Positions 16,937-24,915 of a stretch of DNA of 64,000 bases are shown piece after piece. Numbering within the stretch: the stretch's first letter is position 1; the number at the start of each line of letters is the position of its first letter. The DNA comes from Phocaeicola coprocola DSM 17136 (GTDB taxonomy: Bacteria > Bacteroidota > Bacteroidia > Bacteroidales > Bacteroidaceae), in the NCBI RefSeq assembly GCF_000154845.1, contig NZ_DS981490.1, forward strand, positions 62,001 through 126,000, read 5' to 3'. A model generated the notes under the pieces. The model saw nothing but the letters and a program-made list of their open reading frames with translations. It was not told the origin of the DNA and searched no databases. A program made the position numbers and the translations under genes.

Positions 16937-18088
16937 TTAGTTCTGATAATCGAAATACCACCAGTATGTATCACCAAATTCTCTACGCATCAGGTTGCTT
17001 CCCTGGACGAGTGGACCAGATTCCTTACGGCGGATTTTGTAGTCAGTGTAATGCTGGATCATTGCACTGTCTGTAATCTGAATCTGATAATCGGGGTGAC
17101 TGTCCTTATATATAAGTATAGCTTCTTTATAGTATCGGGCAAATTCTTCATCAGATTCACAGAAATCGGTAATGGCAGTTGCAAAAGTGTCAAGTCGTTT
17201 TTCAAGAAGTAAAGCCGATAGAAAATAATCGAGTGAAGTCGATTTCCCTGTGCCTTTGTAGCAAATGTTATGCAGGAACTCCATGCGGTCTTCACCGTTA
17301 TACGGACGCACTCCCAGCAAATAGTAAATAGAGTCGTTTGTATAGCGGAGAACAGAAGACGAATCGTTTGCAAAGAACAATCCGTCGGTTTTATAATATT
17401 GCGGATACTCAAAGAGCTTTTCTCCCAAAGTTCCGGCATGCGACATTGCAATGCTACGCAATACGGTAAGTGTCCGGCTTGCTTCTGTAGAATGTTGGCC
17501 TATTTTCAGCACTTCATTGTATTGATGATTACGAAGATAATGTTCGGCTTCCAGTTCACGATGAAAAGTGCGGTTGCTGTTGCCTATTAGTATAGTCATG
17601 ATAATAAACACCAACAGTATAATCAGATTGCTGTTCATCAGCGTCATCGGACTACTTTCTACATTCAATTGTACACGGAAAACCCTTCGTAACCAGAAAG
17701 TAACTAAAAAATATATCAGTAATATCAGAGGCAGCAGCCATCCCCATGAAGTGTGGTAGTCGGACATGTAAACAGTTCTTCCTACATCAGTAAGAACTCC
17801 CAATATAAGGCAAGAAGGGAAATACGACAAAGCACGGACCTCTCCTTTCAAGCCTAACAGGCTATTGACTCCCCAGCGTAATAATAGCAAAATCAGGGTA
17901 ATGATTATGGCACTAGGTAAAGGGGCAAAATGAGTTTTGCCGTGTGCCAGTGAGAAGTGTAAGGCTTCTAATACATCACACTGAAATACATAAAGATAGA
18001 TAAAACTGAAAATAGAAAAAAGAAAGCCGCACACGGCGGTTTGTATGCGTGCGGCTTTCTTATAGTTCTTATGGATATATTCATTCAT
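16937..18088 (-). CDS. Polytopic membrane protein with large soluble C-terminal domain (DUF6057-like)
   Basis: 383 residues. About five hydrophobic segments fill residues 15-185 (for example GFLFSIFSFIYLYVF, AIIITLILLLLRWGV, WGWLLPLILLIYFLVTFWL, NLIILLVFIIMTILIG). A soluble helical region of about 190 residues follows (EAEHYLRNHQYNEVLKIGQH, ALLLEKRLDTFATAITDF), possibly TPR-like. It resembles Bacteroidales membrane proteins annotated DUF6057, a tentative match. It begins 5 bp after the glgB stop codon, so it is cotranscribed with glgB. The function is unknown. Confidence 0.65.
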   Translation of the reverse strand: MNEYIHKNYKKAARIQTAVCGFLFSIFSFIYLYVFQCDVLEALHFSLAHGKTHFAPLPSAIIITLILLLLRWGVNSLLGLKGEVRALSYFPSCLILGVLTDVGRTVYMSDYHTSWGWLLPLILLIYFLVTFWLRRVFRVQLNVESSPMTLMNSNLIILLVFIIMTILIGNSNRTFHRELEAEHYLRNHQYNEVLKIGQHSTEASRTLTVLRSIAMSHAGTLGEKLFEYPQYYKTDGLFFANDSSSVLRYTNDSIYYLLGVRPYNGEDRMEFLHNICYKGTGKSTSLDYFLSALLLEKRLDTFATAITDFCESDEEFARYYKEAILIYKDSHPDYQIQITDSAMIQHYTDYKIRRKESGPLVQGSNLMRREFGDTYWWYFDYQN

Positions 18089-18093
18089 AAACG

Positions 18094-20103
18094 TTACTTC
18101 TGGCGTTTCAACACTACTGCCGAACGGGCAGGTATATACAGCTTAAGCCATTCTTTCTTTTCTTTAGCATATAATGGATCGGCACACGTAAAATGGGCTA
18201 CTGAATCGTCTGCAAACCCAAATCCGCCGAACTCTTTACTGTCTGTGTTCAATACTACATGGTACTCACCTCGTGGAACAAGGAAACCGTAGTCTGTGAA
18301 CGAACGGGTCGGATTAAAGTTGAATACAAATACTAAGTCTTTACGGCGATATGCCAGAATCTGATCTCCGTCATTGTGCCATATTTCTACGACATCGCTC
18401 TTCTGTATATTCTTGACTCCTTCAATAAGATGAACCATTGCTTCGTCAAAGTCACCCAGGTAGTGATAACACAATTCTTTATTGTCTACCAGATTCCATT
18501 GGCGGCGAGCGTATTTATATGACCATCCGTTACCTTCACGCGGGAAGTCGATCCATTCCGGATGACCGAATTCATTTCCCATAAAGTTCAGATAACCGCC
18601 GTTGATAGTAGAAGCTGTGAGCAGACGAATCATTTTGTGCAATGCTATACCGCGCTGTACGACTCCATTTTCATCACCTTTCTTGAAGTGCCAGTACATA
18701 TCTGCATCAATCAGACGGAAAATGATAGTCTTGTCGCCTACCAAAGCCTGGTCGTGACTTTCGCAGTAAGAGATTGTTTTTTCGTCTTTACGGCGATTGG
18801 TTACTTCCCAGAACAGGCTAGAAGGCTTCCAGTCTTCATCACGACGTTCCTTGATAATTTTTATCCAATAATCAGGAATGTTCATCGCCATACGATAGTC
18901 GAAGCCGTAACCTCCGTCGTTGAAAAGTGCGGCAAGTCCCGGCATACCTGAAACTTCTTCGGCAATTGTAATGGCACGAGGATTAACCTGATGTATCAGC
19001 TTGTTGGCAAGTGTCAGATAGCAAATGGCATTGTCATCTTGATGACCATTAAAGTAATCGCCATAGTTACAGAATGCTTCTCCCAGTCCGTGGCTGTAAT
19101 AAAGCATAGATGTTACACCATCGAAACGGAAACCATCGAAGTGGAATTCTTCCAACCAGTATTTACAGTTAGAGAGTAAGAAATGAATAACTTCGTTCTT
19201 ACCGTAATCGAAACACAATGAATCCCATGCCGGATGTTCACGGCGATCTCCCTGATAGAAATATTGGCAAGGATCACCAGCCAGGTTACCTAAACCTTCC
19301 ATTTCGTTCTTTACCGCATGCGAATGAACGATGTCCATAATTACGGCAATTCCCATCTGATGAGCTGTATCAATAAGCTGTTTCAGCTCTTCGGGCGTAC
19401 CAAATCTGGATGATGGAGCAAAGAAGCTTGATACATGATAACCGAAACTTCCATAATAGGGATGCTCTTGAATAGCCATAATCTGAATGCAGTTATAGCC
19501 GTCCTTGGCTATGCGTGGAAGGATGTTTTCACGGAATTCGTTGTAAGTCCCCACTTTTTCGGCATCCTGCGCCATACCAATATGACACTCATAAATCATT
19601 AAAGGTGACACATTCGGTACAAAAACTTTTTTCTTGAATTTGTAAGGTTTATCAGGATTCCAGACCTGTGCACTGAAAATTTTAGTCTGGTCGTCTTGAA
19701 CGACACGTGTTGCCCATGCAGGAATACGTTCTCCGCAACCTCCTTCCCAATAAACTTTCAGCTTATATAAATCTCCATGCTTTATCGCATTTTCCCGAAG
19801 ATTGATTTCCCAGTTACCTGTATTCTTGACTCTTTTCAATTTATACTTGGCTTGTTCCTGCCATCCATTGAAATCACCTATCAGATAAATTTCAGTAGCA
19901 TTAGGAGCCCATTCACGGAAAGTCCAACCTTTTTCTGTGCGATGCATGCCAAAATAAAGATGTCCGGTAGCAAAGCCGGACAGTGTTTTCTTGCCGATTA
20001 ATTCTTTTTCCTTATTAATTGCATGCTGATGTCTGCCTGTAATAGCCTCTTTGTAAGGCTCAAGCCAAGGATCATTTTTAATGATATTCAATACTTCATC
20101 CAT
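18094..20103 (-). CDS. glgB: 1,4-alpha-glucan branching enzyme (GH13)
   Basis: 669 residues. An N-terminal CBM48 (about 55-140, LYFGMHRTEKGWTFREWAPN) is followed by the GH13 barrel. Conserved regions: DIVHSH (257-262), GFRFDGV with nucleophile Asp 328, AEEVSG with acid/base Glu about 382-383, and SHDQ with Asp 451. The C-terminal beta domain ends RSAVVLKRQK. The sequence is closer in style to eukaryotic-type branching enzymes than to E. coli GlgB (for example GHQDDNAICYLTLAN). It introduces alpha-1,6 branches into glycogen. It sits between the YhcH gene (16 bp upstream) and a membrane protein gene (5 bp downstream). Confidence 0.95.
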   Translation of the reverse strand: MDEVLNIIKNDPWLEPYKEAITGRHQHAINKEKELIGKKTLSGFATGHLYFGMHRTEKGWTFREWAPNATEIYLIGDFNGWQEQAKYKLKRVKNTGNWEINLRENAIKHGDLYKLKVYWEGGCGERIPAWATRVVQDDQTKIFSAQVWNPDKPYKFKKKVFVPNVSPLMIYECHIGMAQDAEKVGTYNEFRENILPRIAKDGYNCIQIMAIQEHPYYGSFGYHVSSFFAPSSRFGTPEELKQLIDTAHQMGIAVIMDIVHSHAVKNEMEGLGNLAGDPCQYFYQGDRREHPAWDSLCFDYGKNEVIHFLLSNCKYWLEEFHFDGFRFDGVTSMLYYSHGLGEAFCNYGDYFNGHQDDNAICYLTLANKLIHQVNPRAITIAEEVSGMPGLAALFNDGGYGFDYRMAMNIPDYWIKIIKERRDEDWKPSSLFWEVTNRRKDEKTISYCESHDQALVGDKTIIFRLIDADMYWHFKKGDENGVVQRGIALHKMIRLLTASTINGGYLNFMGNEFGHPEWIDFPREGNGWSYKYARRQWNLVDNKELCYHYLGDFDEAMVHLIEGVKNIQKSDVVEIWHNDGDQILAYRRKDLVFVFNFNPTRSFTDYGFLVPRGEYHVVLNTDSKEFGGFGFADDSVAHFTCADPLYAKEKKEWLKLYIPARSAVVLKRQK

Positions 20104-20119
20104 AGTATTAGAGTTTATA

Positions 20120-20563
20120 TTAATATGCCCGAACTTTTACTATGACTTTTTTCACGCCGTCTGGAGTTACGCCAGGAGCGTGTCCGTCTTGTGGAAAGAA
20201 TATGGCAAACATACCCGGTGTAATAGTCAGATAATCTTTTGCAAATCCTTTGTAGAAAGTGATGTCTTTTTCTGCATTGTATTCTTCTTCCGGAAGGTCT
20301 GTGCGCGGAGTATATCCCATTGTTTCAACTCCCGACAAAGGAATCTGAATATCTATGAAGTTATTATGAGTTTCAAGTTTTGCTTCTTCCTTAGTTTTGG
20401 GTCGTGCTTGAGCAAAATTAACGATAAGCTCACCCTCTTTTAAGACGACCTTACCTATTTCGTGTGCGTTTAAGTCTGTAGTTTTCAAAAATTCCACAGC
20501 CTGTGCAAATAGTGGATTCAGAGAAACATATTTCTCAAGATTTTCTAATTTATCTATTACCAT
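20120..20563 (-). CDS. YhcH/YjgK/YiaL family protein
   Basis: 147 residues, standard length. NFAQARPKTKEEAKLETHNN, then FIDIQIPLSGVETMGY carries the conserved ExHxxxxDIQ signature; FAIFFPQDGHAPG provides the second histidine of the cupin-like metal site. Family members are linked to catabolism of acidic or amino sugars in several bacteria, but the reaction is not well defined. Here it lies 16 bp upstream of glgB in the same direction. Confidence 0.9.
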   Translation of the reverse strand: MVIDKLENLEKYVSLNPLFAQAVEFLKTTDLNAHEIGKVVLKEGELIVNFAQARPKTKEEAKLETHNNFIDIQIPLSGVETMGYTPRTDLPEEEYNAEKDITFYKGFAKDYLTITPGMFAIFFPQDGHAPGVTPDGVKKVIVKVRAY

Positions 20564-20606
20564 AGTAGTAACAATTTTGTGGTTTTAATTTATATGAAAA
20601 TGTTTG

Positions 20607-21272
20607 TTATTCAAAATCATCGATTGTATAATTTGTAAAATCGGCAAAACGCTTCAGTTGCCTGAATACGTTTATAATTTCTTCTATAAAACAAGGATCA
20701 TCAAAAAAAGAATCAGGAATGGAATAAGCAACAGTGTAATCTTTACATTTTATATATTCCGGATAAGGAAAATCTTTTGGGAATCCTTTAGGCAAGGTTT
20801 TTAAGTGTTCCTCTCCTATTACCGGAAAATATTTTTTAAAATCAGGATCCTCTACAATAGCACGGTATTCCTCTATGTTATCTACAACCGACTGCCGGAC
20901 AGCTTTAAGCATATTGGACGGCATACACCAGCTTCCTCCTGCCAGCATACAGTTGCCAGGTTGCAGATGTACGTAATATCCGCAGTGGTTCGATTTTTTC
21001 CCACGTGCGTTAATATATCCTCCTATGTGATTCTTATAAGGAGATTTGTCTGCCGAAAAGCGGACATCCCGATAAATACGATATGTACAATCATGAGGAC
21101 GAACATGAGATATACTTTCATCGAATAATGAAATACGCGCAATGATATCCGCTAATAAATTTTCAAAACTGCTTTGTGCGTTTTGATATTCATTTTTATG
21201 TTCCTGAAACCATTCACGGGTATTATTCTCTGACAAGCGTTTCAGAAAATCTAATATTTCTGGTATATTCAT
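20607..21272 (-). CDS. DUF2461 family protein
   Basis: 221 residues from ATG at 21272 (MNIPEILDFLKRLSENNTRE); the upstream extension overlaps the promoter. Typical family text: WFQEHKNEYQNA, SPYKNHIGGYINARGKK, YYVHLQPGNCMLAGGSW. No experimental function is known to me for this family. A TATGTTTG box (minus, 21294-21301) precedes it. It could head an operon with the YhcH gene (43 bp downstream) and glgB. Confidence 0.88.
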   Translation of the reverse strand: MNIPEILDFLKRLSENNTREWFQEHKNEYQNAQSSFENLLADIIARISLFDESISHVRPHDCTYRIYRDVRFSADKSPYKNHIGGYINARGKKSNHCGYYVHLQPGNCMLAGGSWCMPSNMLKAVRQSVVDNIEEYRAIVEDPDFKKYFPVIGEEHLKTLPKGFPKDFPYPEYIKCKDYTVAYSIPDSFFDDPCFIEEIINVFRQLKRFADFTNYTIDDFE

Positions 21273-21293
21273 GTCCTTCCCTTTTTTGTAACA

Positions 21294-21301
21294 CAAACAT
21301 A
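21294..21301 (-). promoter_or_regulatory. -7 box of the DUF2461 gene
   Basis: CAAACATA reads TATGTTTG on the minus strand, 21 bp before the ATG at 21272. Confidence 0.4.
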
Positions 21302-21346
21302 CAAAATATATTTTGATAAATCGAATAAAACGTGAGTATTTTATAG

Positions 21347-21351
21347 ATTAT
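21347..21351. repeat. Left target duplication ATTAT of the IS1380-family element
   Basis: ATTAT abuts the left inverted repeat and matches 22946-22950 exactly. Confidence 0.8.
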
Positions 21352-22945
21352 CCTTAATTCCGCAACATAATTGATAATTATTTTTATAAGTTCCTGAGCA
21401 ACATTTTGTTGCCCAGGTTTTTGCCATGTCAGCGTTTTCACTTACCTTAGTGTTGCGAATCCAAAGACAAAGAAAACCGCAACAGGCATGGCAAAGGTAG
21501 CAATAAAATCCGAAAGACTCACTCCTTTTGGAGGCATATTTCCAATCATGGAGCAATTTACCTCCCTTCTCTCCTCTACAATTGACTCAACACTTGGGTT
21601 GAGATGCAAACTCTATGGTTATCAATACAGCGAAATCATCCGCTCCCTCCTATGCGTTTACTTCTGCGGCGGTTCTTGCGTTGAGGATGTCACCGCCCAC
21701 TTAATGAGTCATCTTTCCCTTCACCCCACACTCCGCACCTGTAGCGCCGACACCATCCTTAGGGCAATAAACGAACTGACCCGGGAAAACATCTCATACA
21801 CGTCTGATGCCGGAAAGTCCTATGATTTCAATACGGCAGACACACTCAACACATTGCTCCTGAATTGCCTGTTGTCCACAGGGCAGTTGAAAGAGGGCGG
21901 GGAGTATGACGTTGACTTTGACCACCAGTTCATTGAGGCGGAGAAGTACGATGCAAAGCCCACGTACAAGAAATTTCTTGGTTACAGGTCCGGTGTGGCC
22001 GTTATCGGCGACATGATTGTCGGCATAGAGAACAGCGACGGCAACACCAATGTACGCTTTCACCAGAAGGACACGCTAAAGAGGATTTTGGAGAGACTTG
22101 AAGAGAAGAAGCTGACAGTCAAACGCTTCAGGGCCGACTGCGGCTCATGCTCTGAAGACATTGTGGATGAGGTCAGGAAGCATTGCAGGACATTCTACAT
22201 ACGCGCCAACCGCTGCTGCTCGCTCTATGATGACATCTTCGCGCTCAGAGGGTGGAAGAAGGAAGAGATAAACGGCATCGTGTTTGAGTTGAACTCCATT
22301 CTCGTTGAGAAGTGGAAGGGCAAACCGTATCGCCTGGTAATCCAGAGACAGAGACGCATGGGCAGTGGACCGGACCTGTGGGAGGGGGAATATACATACC
22401 GCTGCATCCTGACCAACGATTACGAATCATCCATGAGGGACATCGTGGAGTTCTATAACATGCGCGGTGGCAAGGAACGCGTCTTTGATGACATGAACAA
22501 TGGGTTTGGATGGGACAGACTGCCTAAATCCTTCATGGCGGAAAATACCGTGTTCCTGCTCCTGACGGCACTGATACGCAATTTCTACAAGGCCATCATG
22601 CAAAGGATTGAAGTGAAGAAGTTCGGGCTCAAGGAAACCAGCCGTATCAAGACGTTTGTCTTCAAATTCATTTCAGTACCTGCCAAGTGGATTAAGACCG
22701 CAAGGCAATGTGTGCTGAATATCTACACCGACAACCATGCATATGCAGAAGCCTTCAAAACTTCTTCCGGATGATTTACATCACTTGATGGCCACTGATT
22801 GCGTATTGCCTCAAGTCGCTTTATGGGGTAAGGGGATGGTATGCGCATTGAAACGGACGCGAGGACTTAATGGTTATCTTACGAATCAAAAGTCCATTTC
22901 TCTTTATGTAGGTAGCACTTCGGGAATGGAGTTGCGGATTTAAGG
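21352..22945 (+). mobile_element. Intact IS1380-family insertion sequence (1,594 bp)
   Basis: Ends are CCTTAATTCCGCAAC (21352-21366) and GTTGCGGATTTAAGG (22931-22945), inverted repeats with one mismatch in 15; the CCTT terminus fits IS1380. Both ends are flanked by ATTAT (21347-21351 and 22946-22950), a direct target duplication. It encodes one intact transposase. Base composition is clearly more GC-rich than the flanks. The right end lies at the 3' end of the IMPase gene and supplies its last sense codon and stop codon. Confidence 0.92.
21488..22774 (+). CDS. IS1380-family DDE transposase
   Basis: 428 residues, normal for IS1380. Catalytic positions: DVDFDHQFIEAEKY with the first Asp (143 or 145), FRADCGS with Asp 217, and EFYNMRGGKE with Glu 330, the Y(2)R(3)E-type motif of the IS4/IS1380 clan. 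The N-terminal MAKVAIKSERLTPFGGIFPI and RCKLYGYQYSEIIRSL are typical of Bacteroides IS1380 members. The frame is intact, so the element may be active. Codon use is GC-richer than in neighbouring genes, as expected for a mobile element. Confidence 0.95.
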   Translation: MAKVAIKSERLTPFGGIFPIMEQFTSLLSSTIDSTLGLRCKLYGYQYSEIIRSLLCVYFCGGSCVEDVTAHLMSHLSLHPTLRTCSADTILRAINELTRENISYTSDAGKSYDFNTADTLNTLLLNCLLSTGQLKEGGEYDVDFDHQFIEAEKYDAKPTYKKFLGYRSGVAVIGDMIVGIENSDGNTNVRFHQKDTLKRILERLEEKKLTVKRFRADCGSCSEDIVDEVRKHCRTFYIRANRCCSLYDDIFALRGWKKEEINGIVFELNSILVEKWKGKPYRLVIQRQRRMGSGPDLWEGEYTYRCILTNDYESSMRDIVEFYNMRGGKERVFDDMNNGFGWDRLPKSFMAENTVFLLLTALIRNFYKAIMQRIEVKKFGLKETSRIKTFVFKFISVPAKWIKTARQCVLNIYTDNHAYAEAFKTSSG

Positions 22946-23728
22946 ATTATCAATTATATTCAACAAATCTCGATGGATTCTTCCGTTTGAAGCCAGAACC
23001 TGCGAACCAGAGGAATAAGAATCTCCTCCCTTGAAGTCTGTAATCATACCTCCGGCATTTTGCAGAATAATTGTTCCTGCAGCGATATCCCATGGACCAA
23101 TAAAAGCTTCGATACGTGCTTCGAACCTTCCTGCTGCAATATAACACAATTCTACAGCCGCAGCTCCCATAAGCCGCAGTCCTGCTACATTCCCGTAGAG
23201 TGTATTTACCAAATGGTTGGCCATTGGCTTATATTCTTCTGTTGCATAAGGGAAGCCAAGAGCTATAAACGAGTCATCTAAATTGGATATGGCAGATACA
23301 TGAATTTCATTGCCATTCAGATAAGAAGGAGCACCTTTATATGTCCAGAAACATTCATTCCGGCAGATTTCATATACGACGCCTAGTAATAATTCTTTTT
23401 TACTTCTCAGGGCAATGCTCACGCAATACGGAGCATTGTCATGAATGAAATTGGTTGTTCCGTCCAAAGGATCGACCAGCCAGCAATATTGCTCGTCGTT
23501 TAATGTGCCACTGCCTTCTTCTGCTATGAAACCAGCCTCGGGAAGTAATTCTTTTAGACGGGTTACAATCTTTTTTTCCGACTCTTTGTCTACGTATGAC
23601 ACATAGTCGTGTGCATGTTTTTTTTCGATTGCCTCGCGATGGAATTTTTTTCTTTCTTCACGAATAAAATCCCCTGCCTCAATCGCAAGAGCACGTACTT
23701 TATCTGTTAGTTCCGATAGGTTTAGCAT
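22940..23728 (-). CDS. Inositol monophosphatase family protein, 3' end altered by an IS
   Basis: 262 residues. Metal-site motifs: IAEEGSG (about 73-79), WLVDPLDGTTNFIH (about 88-101) and GPWDIAAG (about 216-223). This is the SuhB/CysQ-type fold, a Mg-dependent phosphatase; substrate uncertain (inositol phosphate or similar). The ATG overlaps the stop of the upstream MORN gene (TAATG), implying coupled translation. The last two codons, Pro and TAA, lie inside the IS1380 end. Joining the flanks without the IS gives DNL-stop instead of DNP-stop, so length is unchanged and function is probably intact. Confidence 0.9.
   Translation of the reverse strand: MLNLSELTDKVRALAIEAGDFIREERKKFHREAIEKKHAHDYVSYVDKESEKKIVTRLKELLPEAGFIAEEGSGTLNDEQYCWLVDPLDGTTNFIHDNAPYCVSIALRSKKELLLGVVYEICRNECFWTYKGAPSYLNGNEIHVSAISNLDDSFIALGFPYATEEYKPMANHLVNTLYGNVAGLRLMGAAAVELCYIAAGRFEARIEAFIGPWDIAAGTIILQNAGGMITDFKGGDSYSSGSQVLASNGRIHRDLLNIIDNP
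22946..22950. repeat. Right target duplication ATTAT of the IS1380-family element
   Basis: ATTAT abuts the right inverted repeat and matches 21347-21351. Confidence 0.8.
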
Positions 23729-24849
23729 TATTTTTTCTCCTCTAAAAGTCTGCCACTGCGGAATGTTCCCTGACGAATTATTTTTCCGTTACTGTCTGTT
23801 TCGACAAAAGGACCATCCTTTTTTCCTTGCTTGAAGAATCCTTCAAAGCGGACTCCGTCTTTGCTTACGATAGTTCCTTTGCCATCTTCTTTGCCACGAG
23901 AAAAATGACCGGTGTAGACAGATCCATCTTGCATACGTAGTACGCCTTCTCCTTCTGCCATATTGTCTTTCCACTGGCCTTCATATTCATCGCCATTTCC
24001 CCATTTATAATGGCCTTTGCCCGATCGCTGGTTCTTTACCCATTCGCCTTCATATACAGCTCCGTTCTGCCAGGTAAATGTACCGGTTCCTTCCTGCCAT
24101 CCGTTTTTGAACTGGCCGACGTATTTATCTCCGTTGGGGTAAACATAGATTCCTTTTCCGGTACGTTCTCCGTCTGCGTAGTCACCTTCATAGCGTTCGC
24201 CGTTTTGAAAATAGTAAATACCTTTTCCATGCTGTACATCTTTTACCCAATCTCCGATATATTTATCGCCATTGGTGTAATAAAATGTTCCTTTCCCGTG
24301 GCGTTCGCCATTTTTCCATTCTCCTTCGTATTTTGAACCGTCTTCCCATGTCATGACACCTTTGCCATTCTTCAGATCGTTGGTCCATTCACCTTCGTAT
24401 TTGGCACCTCCTTTCCATGTATATGTTCCATGGCCGTTTCGCTTGTCTTGGTGCCACATGCCTACATATAAATCGCCGTTATAATAGTACATTGTACCCT
24501 CACCTTCCTGAAAGTCTTGATACCACATTCCTTCATAACGGTTGTTGTTCATGAAGTAGTAGGTTCCTTGACCGTGTTGCTGGTCCTGATACCAATGTCC
24601 TACATATTTTTCTCCATCACTGAATATATATGTACCCTCTCCTTCACGTTTTCCTTTTACATACTCACCTTCGTATGTATCTCCATTCTTAAAAACTGTT
24701 TTGCCTTTTCCATTTGGACGACGTCCTTTCAACTCTCCAGTATATTCTGCTCCATCTTTAAATTTGTAATATCCCAATGACATTTGAGCAGAAACGGACA
24801 AGCTTCCAAATGTCATCAATGCAAACAATAAATATGTATGTCTAGTCAT
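23728..24849 (-). CDS. Exported MORN-repeat protein
   Basis: 373 residues. A signal peptide (MTRHTYLLFALMTFGSLSVSAQ) is followed by 14 consecutive MORN repeats of exactly 23 residues (pattern YxGxWxxGxxxGxGxxxxxxGxx), from about residue 26 to 348, and a short tail. MORN repeats form elongated beta sheets that bind lipids or proteins. Repeat copies differ enough at DNA level that this is an old array. A TAATTTTG box (minus, 24879-24886) precedes it. The IMPase gene is translationally coupled downstream (TAATG), suggesting a shared process, perhaps phospho-lipid related; that is inference. Confidence 0.9.
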   Translation of the reverse strand: MTRHTYLLFALMTFGSLSVSAQMSLGYYKFKDGAEYTGELKGRRPNGKGKTVFKNGDTYEGEYVKGKREGEGTYIFSDGEKYVGHWYQDQQHGQGTYYFMNNNRYEGMWYQDFQEGEGTMYYYNGDLYVGMWHQDKRNGHGTYTWKGGAKYEGEWTNDLKNGKGVMTWEDGSKYEGEWKNGERHGKGTFYYTNGDKYIGDWVKDVQHGKGIYYFQNGERYEGDYADGERTGKGIYVYPNGDKYVGQFKNGWQEGTGTFTWQNGAVYEGEWVKNQRSGKGHYKWGNGDEYEGQWKDNMAEGEGVLRMQDGSVYTGHFSRGKEDGKGTIVSKDGVRFEGFFKQGKKDGPFVETDSNGKIIRQGTFRSGRLLEEKK

Positions 24850-24878
24850 TATTATCTTTTTCGTTTTATTTGAATGTT

Positions 24879-24886
24879 CAAAATTA
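24879..24886 (-). promoter_or_regulatory. -7 box of the MORN-IMPase operon
   Basis: CAAAATTA reads TAATTTTG on the minus strand, 29 bp before the ATG. Confidence 0.45.
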
Positions 24887-24915
24887 GTGTTTTCTGTAAA
24901 GAGAATATAAAATCA

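Noticed and set aside
23780..24780. DNA tandem repeat or CRISPR-like array
   Set aside because: The periodicity is a protein-level MORN repeat (69 bp); the DNA copies are divergent and there are no spacer and repeat pairs.
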